Shown here piece by piece: positions 1 to 7,900 of a stretch of DNA of 18,731 nucleotides (positions are counted from its first letter, which is position 1; every line of letters starts with the position of its first letter). The notes beneath the pieces were generated by a model that worked only from the letters and a program-made list of their open reading frames with translations, ran no database searches and was not told the DNA's origin. The DNA comes from Bacteroidales bacterium (GTDB taxonomy: Bacteria; Bacteroidota; Bacteroidia; Bacteroidales; WCHB1-69): contig JAISTU010000005.1 in the NCBI GenBank assembly GCA_031272415.1, forward strand, positions 1-18,731, written 5' to 3'. A program made the translations under genes and the position numbers.

Positions 1-340
1 TGATTGCCTGTGCCGAATTTACGCGATAGCCAACAGAAATTATCATATCGAGGTTGTAAAATTTCACCTCTTGCGTTTGTGTTTTTCCCTCAATAGCACC
101 GTGTTGAGTGGTATGTGCAAAAAATGCACAAGCCACTTTTTCTTCCAATTCGCCGTCGGCAAAAATATTTTTGATATGTCGGGCAATACCGCTACGGTCG
201 ATGCCGTAAAGCAATGCCATCACTTTTTCTGTTGCCCACAAATCGCCGTTTTGGAAGGCAATTTCAACCGTGTCGCCACCTTGCTCGCTCACGAAGGCAA
301 GAAACTGAATGGTGCTGTTTTTTATACTTAACTGTTTCAT
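1..340 (-). CDS. RhuM-family (virulence RhuM) protein, N-terminal part, cut by window edge
   Basis: Reading the minus strand from an ATG at 340 gives an open frame of 113 codons that runs off the left edge, so only the N-terminal part is present. It begins MKQLSIKNSTIQFL and contains LWATEKVMALLYGIDRS, ARHIKNIFADGELEE and EVKFYNLDMIISVGYRVNS, in the order typical of the RhuM family (COG3943). The last motif is the family's most recognizable signature. RhuM proteins are found in pathogenicity and accessory islands; their biochemical role is not well settled, and some carry a Fic/Doc-like C-terminal region that would lie outside this window. A TAnnTTTG box about 35 bases upstream of the ATG supports the start. 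It is divergent from the gene at 575. The family call is secure; function is open. Confidence 0.88.
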   Translation of the reverse strand, partial: MKQLSIKNSTIQFLAFVSEQGGDTVEIAFQNGDLWATEKVMALLYGIDRSGIARHIKNIFADGELEEKVACAFFAHTTQHGAIEGKTQTQEVKFYNLDMIISVGYRVNSAQAI

Positions 341-375
341 TTACTTATGACTTTTAACCTTTTGTAATTAAAATA

Positions 376-410
376 CAAAATTACACAAATTCTTCAATTA
401 AAAATTAAAA
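376..410 (-). promoter_or_regulatory. Promoter of the RhuM-family gene (TAnnTTTG -7 box)
   Basis: On the minus strand, positions 383-376 read TAATTTTG, an exact match to the Bacteroidota -7 consensus TAnnTTTG, about 35 bases before the ATG at 340. The bases upstream (410-384) are an AT-rich block ending AATTTGTG that closely resembles the blocks before the genes at 8775 and 15751. No clear TTTG -33 box is seen at the expected distance. Confidence 0.6.
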
Positions 411-440
411 GCCCCCTAAATCTCCTCAAGGAGGGCTTTT
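407..440. repeat. Hairpin-forming intergenic repeat, terminator-like
   Basis: AAAAGCCC at 407-414 pairs with GGGCTTTT at 433-440, and inner CC can pair with GG around a bulged A. T's follow at 441-442. The arm continues as CCCCCTAAA, which recurs at 8565-8573, so this is probably one of the degenerate CCCCCTAAAT-type repeats common between Bacteroidota genes. No gene ends here, since the RhuM gene and the 575 gene are divergent, so a terminator role is unlikely. Confidence 0.5.
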
Positions 441-538
441 TGACAGTTATTGTAGTTGCTGTTTTTTCTTTAACATTTTTTCTCTCAAAATGCAAAAAAA
501 AAACATCAATAAAAAACATCAATACATAATATTACTAA

Positions 539-546
539 TAAATTTG
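539..546 (+). promoter_or_regulatory. -7 box for the gene at 575
   Basis: TAAATTTG matches TAnnTTTG exactly and lies 28 bases before the ATG at 575, giving a leader of about 20 bases. Immediately upstream, a 13-bp unit (AAAAAACATCAAT) is duplicated in tandem at 498-523. There is no obvious -33 TTTG. It would drive the 575-4689 gene run, because the next gaps are only 13 and 4 bases. Confidence 0.5.
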
Positions 547-574
547 CGTTATTTAAAAAATAAATTTTCAATGT

Positions 575-1321
575 ATGACAGCACAAATTAAAGAACGGTT
601 ATTTTTTAATGGCAAAGAATATGGGATGGCAACAGAACCTTTGCATGACTATTTGGAACAAAACAAAAATATTTTTATACCGGATGCGGATTGTACAGCC
701 TGTTGGAGAGGCTACATAGGTACATGGACAATAAAGGAAGACAATAAACTGTATTTAACTAAACTTCATTTATTCGGAGAAAAAGATGGAGTAGATTTTG
801 AAGGAGTTCATGCTTTTACTGTTTCTCGTGGATTGTCAAGAACTGTGGAGCAAAGAAAAACTTTAATGGATAGGCTATTCCCGAATCAAAACGAAGTATT
901 TGCAGAATGGTTTTCAGGAGAAATAAGAGTTCCTTATGGCAAAATGCTTGATTATGTTCATGGTGGGTATCTTTCCCTTTATGAAAAAGATATGATACTT
1001 TTTTTCGTAAAAGGAGTTCTGATTGGACAATGCGAAGTTGACAATAATAAAACATATCAAAAAATATTACGAGAAAGGGTAGAAAAACAAAAAAAAGAAG
1101 ACGCAGAAAGGAAAACAAGAAAAAATGAGGAAAAGAGAGAAAACATTATGGAACAAATTGCGTTTTTTGCGATAACCTTACCTTTTTTGGCGGGATTTTG
1201 CATAGGGGTATATTCTCTACTAAAATGGGATACTTTTTGGAAATATATTATATTAACACCATTTGTTGTTGGGGTGTTACTTTGCATTTTTCTTATCATA
1301 AAGAATAAATTAAAAAAATAA
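575..1321 (+). CDS. Membrane-anchored protein of unknown function, 248 aa
   Basis: I do not recognize a named family. Residues 1 to about 150 look like a soluble mixed domain rich in aromatic and acidic residues (for example ACWRGYIGTWTI and LFPNQNEVFAEWFSGEIRVP). This kind of domain turns up in uncharacterized bacterial hypothetical proteins, but I cannot name one with confidence. Residues about 160-195 are highly charged and Lys/Glu-rich, probably a helix or coiled coil. Two hydrophobic segments follow (about 196-218 and 223-243), then a lysine-rich end. There is no N-terminal signal, so the N-terminal domain should be cytoplasmic, tethered to the inner membrane by a C-terminal hairpin. It is the first gene of a run with queE 13 bases downstream, so co-transcription is likely. 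No catalytic motif was found. Confidence 0.8.
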   Translation: MTAQIKERLFFNGKEYGMATEPLHDYLEQNKNIFIPDADCTACWRGYIGTWTIKEDNKLYLTKLHLFGEKDGVDFEGVHAFTVSRGLSRTVEQRKTLMDRLFPNQNEVFAEWFSGEIRVPYGKMLDYVHGGYLSLYEKDMILFFVKGVLIGQCEVDNNKTYQKILRERVEKQKKEDAERKTRKNEEKRENIMEQIAFFAITLPFLAGFCIGVYSLLKWDTFWKYIILTPFVVGVLLCIFLIIKNKLKK

Positions 1322-1334
1322 ATAAATTTTAGTT

Positions 1335-1952
1335 ATGGATTTATTGGAGGCGGGGCGTTTTTTGCCACTGATGGAGGATTTTTATTCATTGCAAGGCGAG
1401 GGATTTCATACCGGAAAAGCAGCCTATTTTTTGCGAATTGGAGGCTGCGATGTGGGGTGCAATTTTTGCGACATTAAAGAGTCGTGGAACAAAGATACAC
1501 ATCCATTAACAGCCGTAACAGATATTGTTCAGCGAGTGTTGGAGTCGGGGGCAAAAACGGTGGTCGTTACCGGTGGCGAACCTTGTTTGTATAATTTAGA
1601 ATATCTATGTATTTTATTGAAACAGAGAGAGTTAGAAGTTTCTATTGAGACATCCGGTTCTGAAAAATTATCAGGCAATTGGGATTGGATTTGTTTTTCA
1701 CCTAAAAAAAACACACAGATTGAAGAAAAATTTTATCAAATTGCTAATGAATTGAAAGTGATTATACAAAATGAGTCCGATTTTTTTTGGGCGGAAGAAA
1801 ATGCACAAAAAGTTCATCAAAAATGCCTGCTTTATTTGCAACCTGAATGGAGTTGCAAAAATGTCATTACTCCATTGATTGTCAATTACATACTTCAAAA
1901 TCCAAAGTGGCGACTTTCATTACAAACACATAAATATATACATATTCCTTAA
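1335..1952 (+). CDS. queE: 7-carboxy-7-deazaguanine synthase QueE
   Basis: A radical SAM enzyme that converts 6-carboxy-tetrahydropterin to 7-carboxy-7-deazaguanine, the third step toward preQ0 and queuosine tRNA modification. The 205-residue length fits the compact QueE class. The iron-sulfur cluster motif is Cys38-x3-Cys42-x2-Cys45. It is preceded by EDFYSLQGEGFHTGKAAYF (the substrate and metal loop after the start) and followed by GGEP at residues 80-83, a SAM contact. The C-terminus SLQTHKYIHIP is typical of the family. The ATG at 1335 is the only sensible start, directly before the conserved N-terminus. The helicase gene starts 4 bases after its stop. None of the usual pathway neighbours (queC, queD, queF) is in the window. 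No defect was seen. Confidence 0.96.
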   Translation: MDLLEAGRFLPLMEDFYSLQGEGFHTGKAAYFLRIGGCDVGCNFCDIKESWNKDTHPLTAVTDIVQRVLESGAKTVVVTGGEPCLYNLEYLCILLKQRELEVSIETSGSEKLSGNWDWICFSPKKNTQIEEKFYQIANELKVIIQNESDFFWAEENAQKVHQKCLLYLQPEWSCKNVITPLIVNYILQNPKWRLSLQTHKYIHIP

Positions 1953-1956
1953 AATC

Positions 1957-4689
1957 ATGCCAGAAAATACACAAAAATCATTTATCACTTATCAAGCCTC
2001 AGCGGGGGCGGGGAAAACTTACAATTTAGCCAAAGAATTTATCAGAATTTGCCTATTGCATTATCCTAAAAACGTTTATAAAAATATTTTGGCAATCACT
2101 TTCACCAACAAAGCAGTGGAGGAGATGAAAGAGCGAATTCTACGTTTTTTAAATGAATTAGCCAACAAAAAAAATAACATTTTGCTTCAACAATTGACAG
2201 ATATTGCAGACGAGGATGAAATTAGCCGAAGATGTGGGGATATTTTATCCCGTATTTTACACAATTACAGCGACTTATCTGTTTGTACGATAGATAGTTT
2301 GTTCCAAAAATTGGCACAAAGTTTTGCCGTTGATTTGCATATTCCGCTTGACCACCGCTTAGAGTTGGACAGTTCAACAATTTTGCAAATGGTGGTCGAT
2401 AACCTACTTGCACAATTGGGATATGATAACTTATTGACAGAGAGAGTATTAAACTTTTCTTTCTACAAAATGGAGGAGGAAAAAAGTTGGAATATTGAAC
2501 GCGAACTCAAAGCAATAGGCAAACAACTTCACAGCGAAGAAGCCATTGAGCATCTTAAACATCTTAAAAACATTGATTTACAACAATTTACACAAATAAT
2601 TGCTCAAATTTTTGCACAAAAAGAGCAATATAAAAATAATATTCAACAAACGGCTCAAGAAGCATGTAATATCATCAAAAACAATGGAATAGAGTATGAA
2701 GATTTTTTTCGCGGAAAAAAAGGAGGAATAGGCTGTTGGTTTGAAAAAATATCGAAAGAAAATTTCTCTAATTTAGAGAGCAATACTTATGTCTTAAAAG
2801 CCATCAATGAAAACTTTTGGTATTCAAATAGTTGCAAAAAAAAGGCAGAAATTGATGCAATTTCTCATATTTTAGAAGAAAAATATGCAATTATACAAAA
2901 AAATATAGAGCCTTATTGTCTGTTTTCAGCCATTTTAAAAAATATTCATTCTGTTGCATTGTTAAATGAGATGAGCAAAATTGCGGAAGATATTAAGCAG
3001 AGAGACAAAATTGTTCATATTTCGGAAGCCACTATGAGAATTGCAGAATTTGTTGAAACAGAATACATTCCATTCATTTATGAGCGCATTGGAGAACGAT
3101 ATAAATATATTTTTATAGATGAGTTTCAGGACACGTCCACCTTGCAGTGGCACAATTTGTTACCCTTTGTAACAGAGGTACTTTCGAGTGCGATAGATGA
3201 GAATAATACAGGAAAAACGCTCATTTTTGGCGACGCAAAACAGGCTATTTACCGATTTAGAGGCGGCAACGTGCAACAATTTATCAATTTGCCACATATC
3301 ACTGATAATCAAGACAATAGCATCTTAAAAGAAAGAGAACAAAAATTGATAGAAAATTATGATAATATACTGTTAGACAATAACTTCCGTTCAAAATCAG
3401 AAATAATCAATTTTAATAATCAATTTTTTAAACAATTTATCCCTGGTTTTGCAAAAAATATTTATGCCAATTGTGAGCAAAAAGATAATCCTAAAAATAC
3501 AGGAGGCGGTGTCAGTTTGACATTTTATGAAGGAAATAAAGGTCAAAAGCCGACTCAAAAAGATTACAAAAATTTATACAAAAATTTATACAAATTAGAA
3601 GTAAAATCCATTATTGAGCAACTTTTACAGCAAAATTATGATTATCAAGATATTACAATTTTAATGAGAAGCAACAATCACATTCGTGAATTGGCAGAAT
3701 TTTTGCTCGAAAATGGCATACCTGTTATTTCTAATGACTCATTGTTGTTAGATAAAAACTTGAAAATCATATTTTTACTGTCTTGTTTGGAATATTTAGA
3801 GTCCTCATTAAATCCGATTGCCCGCTATGTGATAATTGATTTTGTGATGAAGCAAAAAGAACTTCCACAAGAGCAACAGTATGAGTTAGTTATAAAAAGC
3901 AATGCAGATTTTTTGCAGTTTATACAACAACATTATCCGTTTTATCCGCAAAAAATGCTTTTTGGCAATTTGTATTCGCAAGTGGAGCATTTGCTGCAAA
4001 TTTTTCAACTCAACGAGCCTGCTGACCCCTTTGTTTTGTCGTTTTTAGAAATTATTTCTTCATTTATGCAAAAAAATGAGGTGCAAAATCGTTCATTTTT
4101 GGATTTTTGGGAGGAGGGAAAGGATAAATTTTCCATCAGTAGTCCCAAAGGAAGCAATGCAGTAACGATTATGAGCATTCATAAATCCAAAGGACTTGAA
4201 TTTCCGGTGGTTATTTATCCTTGCCCAAAAGATTATAATAATCATTCCGTTGAAAAATGGGTCAATTTGGAGAACAAAGTAGAAGGAATAAATTATATGT
4301 ACTTGAATATCAATCTATTAAAACAAACCTCTTTTGCACATATTGCAGAAAAAGAAAAGCAAGAAAAAGACTTAGATGAACTCAATGCCAATTATGTCGC
4401 TTTCACCAGAGCAAAAGAAAGACTGTATTGTATTGCCTGCAAAGGCGGTGAACTCGGAGATAATTTAAACAGTTTTTTTAAAAATCAACCTTCTGCAAAA
4501 TGTACAGAAAACATTGAAAATCAAACTATTACATATTCATTAGGCGCCTTTGAAAACAAAAAATCATCTCCTTTCTCTGAAATCAACTCAATCCCCATAA
4601 CACACTTTACCTCCACCGATATACGCTCAAAAATCCATGTAGATTTATCCCAAAGTGAAGAGATTCAATTAAAATTGAGGTTGAATTGA
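1957..4689 (+). CDS. UvrD/RecB-like (AddA-type) superfamily 1 helicase lacking the C-terminal nuclease domain
   Basis: A 910-residue DNA helicase of the UvrD/RecB group, the ATP-dependent exonuclease subunit type found in Bacteroidota. All helicase motifs are present: Walker A ASAGAGKT at 14-21, the Ia region ITFTNKAVEEMKERI, motif II DEFQDTS at 388-394, motif III GDAKQAIYRFRGG at 425-437, motif IV NNFRS at 475-479, motif V SIHKSKGLEFP around 740-750, and motif VI YVAFTRAKER at 813-822. The start at 1957 (MPENTQ) is chosen because it falls 4 bases after the queE stop and just before Walker A; the open frame extends upstream to 1879, but that part overlaps queE. Relatives are usually about 1000-1150 residues and end in a PD-(D/E)XK nuclease domain. 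This protein stops where that domain would begin, and its last residues (EIQLKLRLN) are encoded by AATTGAG-type repeat DNA. It is probably a truncated, nuclease-less helicase. Whether it still works is unknown. Confidence 0.88.
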   Translation: MPENTQKSFITYQASAGAGKTYNLAKEFIRICLLHYPKNVYKNILAITFTNKAVEEMKERILRFLNELANKKNNILLQQLTDIADEDEISRRCGDILSRILHNYSDLSVCTIDSLFQKLAQSFAVDLHIPLDHRLELDSSTILQMVVDNLLAQLGYDNLLTERVLNFSFYKMEEEKSWNIERELKAIGKQLHSEEAIEHLKHLKNIDLQQFTQIIAQIFAQKEQYKNNIQQTAQEACNIIKNNGIEYEDFFRGKKGGIGCWFEKISKENFSNLESNTYVLKAINENFWYSNSCKKKAEIDAISHILEEKYAIIQKNIEPYCLFSAILKNIHSVALLNEMSKIAEDIKQRDKIVHISEATMRIAEFVETEYIPFIYERIGERYKYIFIDEFQDTSTLQWHNLLPFVTEVLSSAIDENNTGKTLIFGDAKQAIYRFRGGNVQQFINLPHITDNQDNSILKEREQKLIENYDNILLDNNFRSKSEIINFNNQFFKQFIPGFAKNIYANCEQKDNPKNTGGGVSLTFYEGNKGQKPTQKDYKNLYKNLYKLEVKSIIEQLLQQNYDYQDITILMRSNNHIRELAEFLLENGIPVISNDSLLLDKNLKIIFLLSCLEYLESSLNPIARYVIIDFVMKQKELPQEQQYELVIKSNADFLQFIQQHYPFYPQKMLFGNLYSQVEHLLQIFQLNEPADPFVLSFLEIISSFMQKNEVQNRSFLDFWEEGKDKFSISSPKGSNAVTIMSIHKSKGLEFPVVIYPCPKDYNNHSVEKWVNLENKVEGINYMYLNINLLKQTSFAHIAEKEKQEKDLDELNANYVAFTRAKERLYCIACKGGELGDNLNSFFKNQPSAKCTENIENQTITYSLGAFENKKSSPFSEINSIPITHFTSTDIRSKIHVDLSQSEEIQLKLRLN

Positions 4690-4705
4690 GAGTGAATTTT
4701 TTTCA

Positions 4706-4794
4706 TTGTCTGAAGTTTGATTTTTGTATGATTGTTTTGATTTGTGTGAAATCATAGTAATCATGTTAACCATTCCAAATCACAGTTCAGACAA
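4706..4794. repeat. 89-bp palindrome-ended intergenic element (TTGTCTGAA ... TTCAGACAA)
   Basis: The element starts with TTGTCTGAA (4706-4714) and ends with its exact reverse complement TTCAGACAA (4786-4794). The interior is rich in TGATTT and AAATCA words that can partly fold back. A second copy, starting with the same nine bases, begins at 18651 and runs off the window. It contains no ORF. It resembles the MITE/REP-like palindromic repeats dispersed in Bacteroidota genomes. It begins 16 bases after the helicase stop codon. Confidence 0.7.
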
Positions 4795-4878
4795 GAGGAT
4801 TGGGGGCAAGCCCGTAATGACGGTGGAGGGAGGAGTACAGTTTTTAGAACATTTTGGTGCGAAAATGCAAAAAAAATA
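4795..4878. other. Short spacer with repeat remnants
   Basis: This non-coding stretch holds GGATTGGGGGCAAGCCCG followed by TAATGACGG, which looks like one of the common dispersed genomic repeats with a small GGGC/GCCC hairpin. Its end is an ATGCAAAAAAAA string that recurs in three other intergenic regions. No gene was found. Confidence 0.4.
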
Positions 4879-4910
4879 ATTCTCCATTCTCAATTCTCCA
4901 TTCTCAATTG
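4879..4910. repeat. 14-bp tandem repeat overlapping the end of the MMPL fusion gene
   Basis: Two exact copies of ATTCTCCATTCTCA (4879-4892 and 4893-4906) are followed by ATTG. On the minus strand this reads AATTGAGAATGGAG twice. It encodes the last residues and the TGA stop of the gene at 4890-8417. A degenerate copy of the same repeat lies at 15457-15482. Confidence 0.75.
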
Positions 4911-7900
4911 CTCTTCATCCTTTGCACAAAATTTTAAGTTCTTCGGGATAAAGGCACAATTTTGAGCAATGGCGAGTAGTTCCGGGTTGGTTTCTGATGC
5001 AATGAATTGTAAATCAGGGCGTAAGAGTGCCAATAAGAATGCGAATTCACCCTCTCCGCAGTGAGGGAGGTAATAAGTACCATCGGTCGGCAATGACGCA
5101 ATATGCTTTTCTATTAAGGCAGTTTGACGTAAATTTTTCAAACATGAAGAATATGTTTCTTTACCTTTGTAAAGGTAATTTTCTTTTACTAATTGCTTGA
5201 TGTTGTGCATATTACAGGATGACAAATACAATTTTTGAAATTCTGCTGCAAAATAATGGCGAATTAATTTTGTTGTATGAAAACAAGTAATATTTTGTCG
5301 AAATTGTGTGTTTTGAGGCGTAATTCGGGGCAAAATGTGCAAAATCACTTCCCCAGACCGCAAAATATGGTCATTTTTGGGAAAAACTGTGCCTGTTCCT
5401 TGTACAATAATGGGTAAAATGTCCAAATTGAGTGTATTGGCGACTTCAAAAGCCCCTTTGTGAAAGCGCAGAATATCACCGTTTTGCGAGCGGGTCCCTT
5501 CGGGGAATATCAGCACCGAACAGCCGTCTGCAATTGATTTTTTGAATTGATACATAGTGTTTTCCAAATTTTTATGGATGGAAAAATAACCCGCCAAACG
5601 GACAATGCCCCGATAAAAAACAAATTTTTGTGCCCACTCGTTGGTCAGACAAGTGATTTTGGGATTTAAAGCCAAAAGATACAACAAATCCAAGTCCGAT
5701 TGATGATTGGCAACAATGATAGCAGGTTTATTAAAGTCCTCATTAACAGTGTTTTGCAATTTGTATTTCACCTGTGGCATCATTTTTACAAAAAATCTGA
5801 AAAGGTGGCAAATTATTTTTCTGAAAAGCAATCTGTTTTTGGAATATTTTGCACCTCCTAATAGCATGAAAATCAATCCAATAATTGACAATATCAAACT
5901 GCCTGTTACAAAAATTATAAAAGCGAATGCCGTTTTTGTTAAACTCCAAAGAGTGAGCGGGCGTTGCCGATTTTTGCCATTTTTTTGCGTTAAAAACTTG
6001 AAAATTAAGGGCGGAAAAATGTATGCCATTAGCACCACCACGAGCATTCCGATAATGGTTACTTGTGCCAAAGAACGCATGGCAGGATGTTGTGCAAAAA
6101 TCAGTATTCCGATGCCGATAAACATAATCAGGGCTGACAAAATGACCGAATTTTTGAACTGTGGCAACATTTTTCTCCCCAATCGGTGTTCATACATCAG
6201 TCCTTCGGTAACAAAAATGGTGTAATCGTCCCCTTGCCCGAAAATAAATGTGGCTAATATAATGCTGATAATGTTGAACTTAAGCCCTACAATGTTCATA
6301 ATTCCCAAAATCCAAATCCAACCGACCAACATGGGTACAAATGCCAAAAGTGCCAATTCGAGACGCCCAAAAGAAAACAACAAAAACAAGAAAACAATCC
6401 CGCCACAGATAAACAATACATAGTTAAAATCGTCAGAAAGTGCATTGACCATCCTTTCTATAATTGATTGATTATCAAATAAATAAACAGAATTGGAAAT
6501 GTCGGATAATTTTTCTTTCACGGCAGGAAGATGTTTTTTGGAAATTTCTAATTGTGTGAATATAAGCGTTTTATCTTTTGTTTGCAAAATATAATTATCG
6601 CTTAAATTTTCTCGCAATGGAGAAAAAAATGACAATGGTTGAATCTCATATTGCTTTGATAATAAACATTTTAGACTGTCGAAGGCATGAGGTTGATAGC
6701 CGCATTTTTGCATAATTGCATTAAATTGTTCTAAAAACGGCTTTTTTCTGTCTCTCCAAAAGTTATTCCATTGTTCAATTTTTTCTTTTTGCAAAGCAGG
6801 AGTTGGCAAAAAGATACCAATTCCTGACTGTTTTTTGACTAATTGATTGTCTTTGAGTTGATTAACTTGTGAAAAAACTTCTTTGTATACCGACAATGCA
6901 TCCTCTAAATTTTTCCCCTCACTGATACAATAAAGTGTGGTGGCGGTAGTGTCTTTTTTAGAGATAAGTTGTTCAAATTCAGATTGTTGCTCTTTGGTTA
7001 TAAAATTTATTTTGTGCATATCGGTCTCAAAAGATGTTTTTGTACTGAAAAATGCTAAAACAATGGTAATCAATAAAATAGCAACAACAAGGGATTTATT
7101 TTGTTCGGGTGAAAAATGAGATAATTTTTCAAATGCCAAATGGTGGTCGTGTGGAGATGTTTTATGTTTTTTTCCTATCAAATGCGGCAAAAACAGCAAC
7201 ACGAACAAAATGCTCCCTACCAATAGCAAAGCCGAAAACAAGCCCAACGTTTTCATGGCATTTGAGGAGATAAAAAGCAAACTCAAAAAAGCCCCCACAG
7301 TGGTAATATTGCCGATAAGAAGCGGATTGACAATTTCACTCAACAGTTGCCTTTTATCTGTAACATGTTGATAATGAGAGAGAAAATGCAAAGGATAATT
7401 GACCGCAATGCCAAAAATGATAGACACAATGCCCACCGCAATAACAGAAACCGTATCCGAAAACGCTGATATACAGCCTATTGCAACCAAAAATCCAAAA
7501 CCAATACTTGCCACAATGAGCAAAAGAGTTTTGATATTTCTAAAAAACCATATTAACAAACTCAAAATCAACAACATAGATATTGCCACCGCCCACAAAC
7601 TATCTTTTTTTATCTGTTCGGCATTCGTAATCGAAACCATACATTGCCCAAAAGCAGTGATTTTGACTTGATTTTGAAATTGCTTTTCCGTTCTATCAAT
7701 TGATGTTTGTATATTGTTGATTAGTAGTTTATTATGATTTGTTTCTGCAACAGATTCGAAAGCGGTCAATATCAAAATATATTCCCCAGAAACGGGGTTA
7801 TAAAGATAGCCATCTTGCATGGAATATTGCTCATTTAATTGTAACACAGACAGTTGTGAAAAGATAGAATTGGAAAAATGCAATGGGTCTGTCAAAACTA

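Noticed and set aside
71..331. Plus-strand 86-residue ORF at the left edge
   Set aside because: It is antisense to the RhuM-family gene, whose minus-strand translation has clear family motifs; the plus-strand product has none.
1879..1956. Upstream extension of the helicase reading frame
   Set aside because: It overlaps the conserved C-terminus of QueE, and the ATG at 1957 sits right before the Walker A region as expected.
5707..6225. 172-residue plus-strand ORF inside the fusion gene
   Set aside because: It is antisense to the acyltransferase and TM region; its sequence shows no domain and mirrors the opposite-strand codons.
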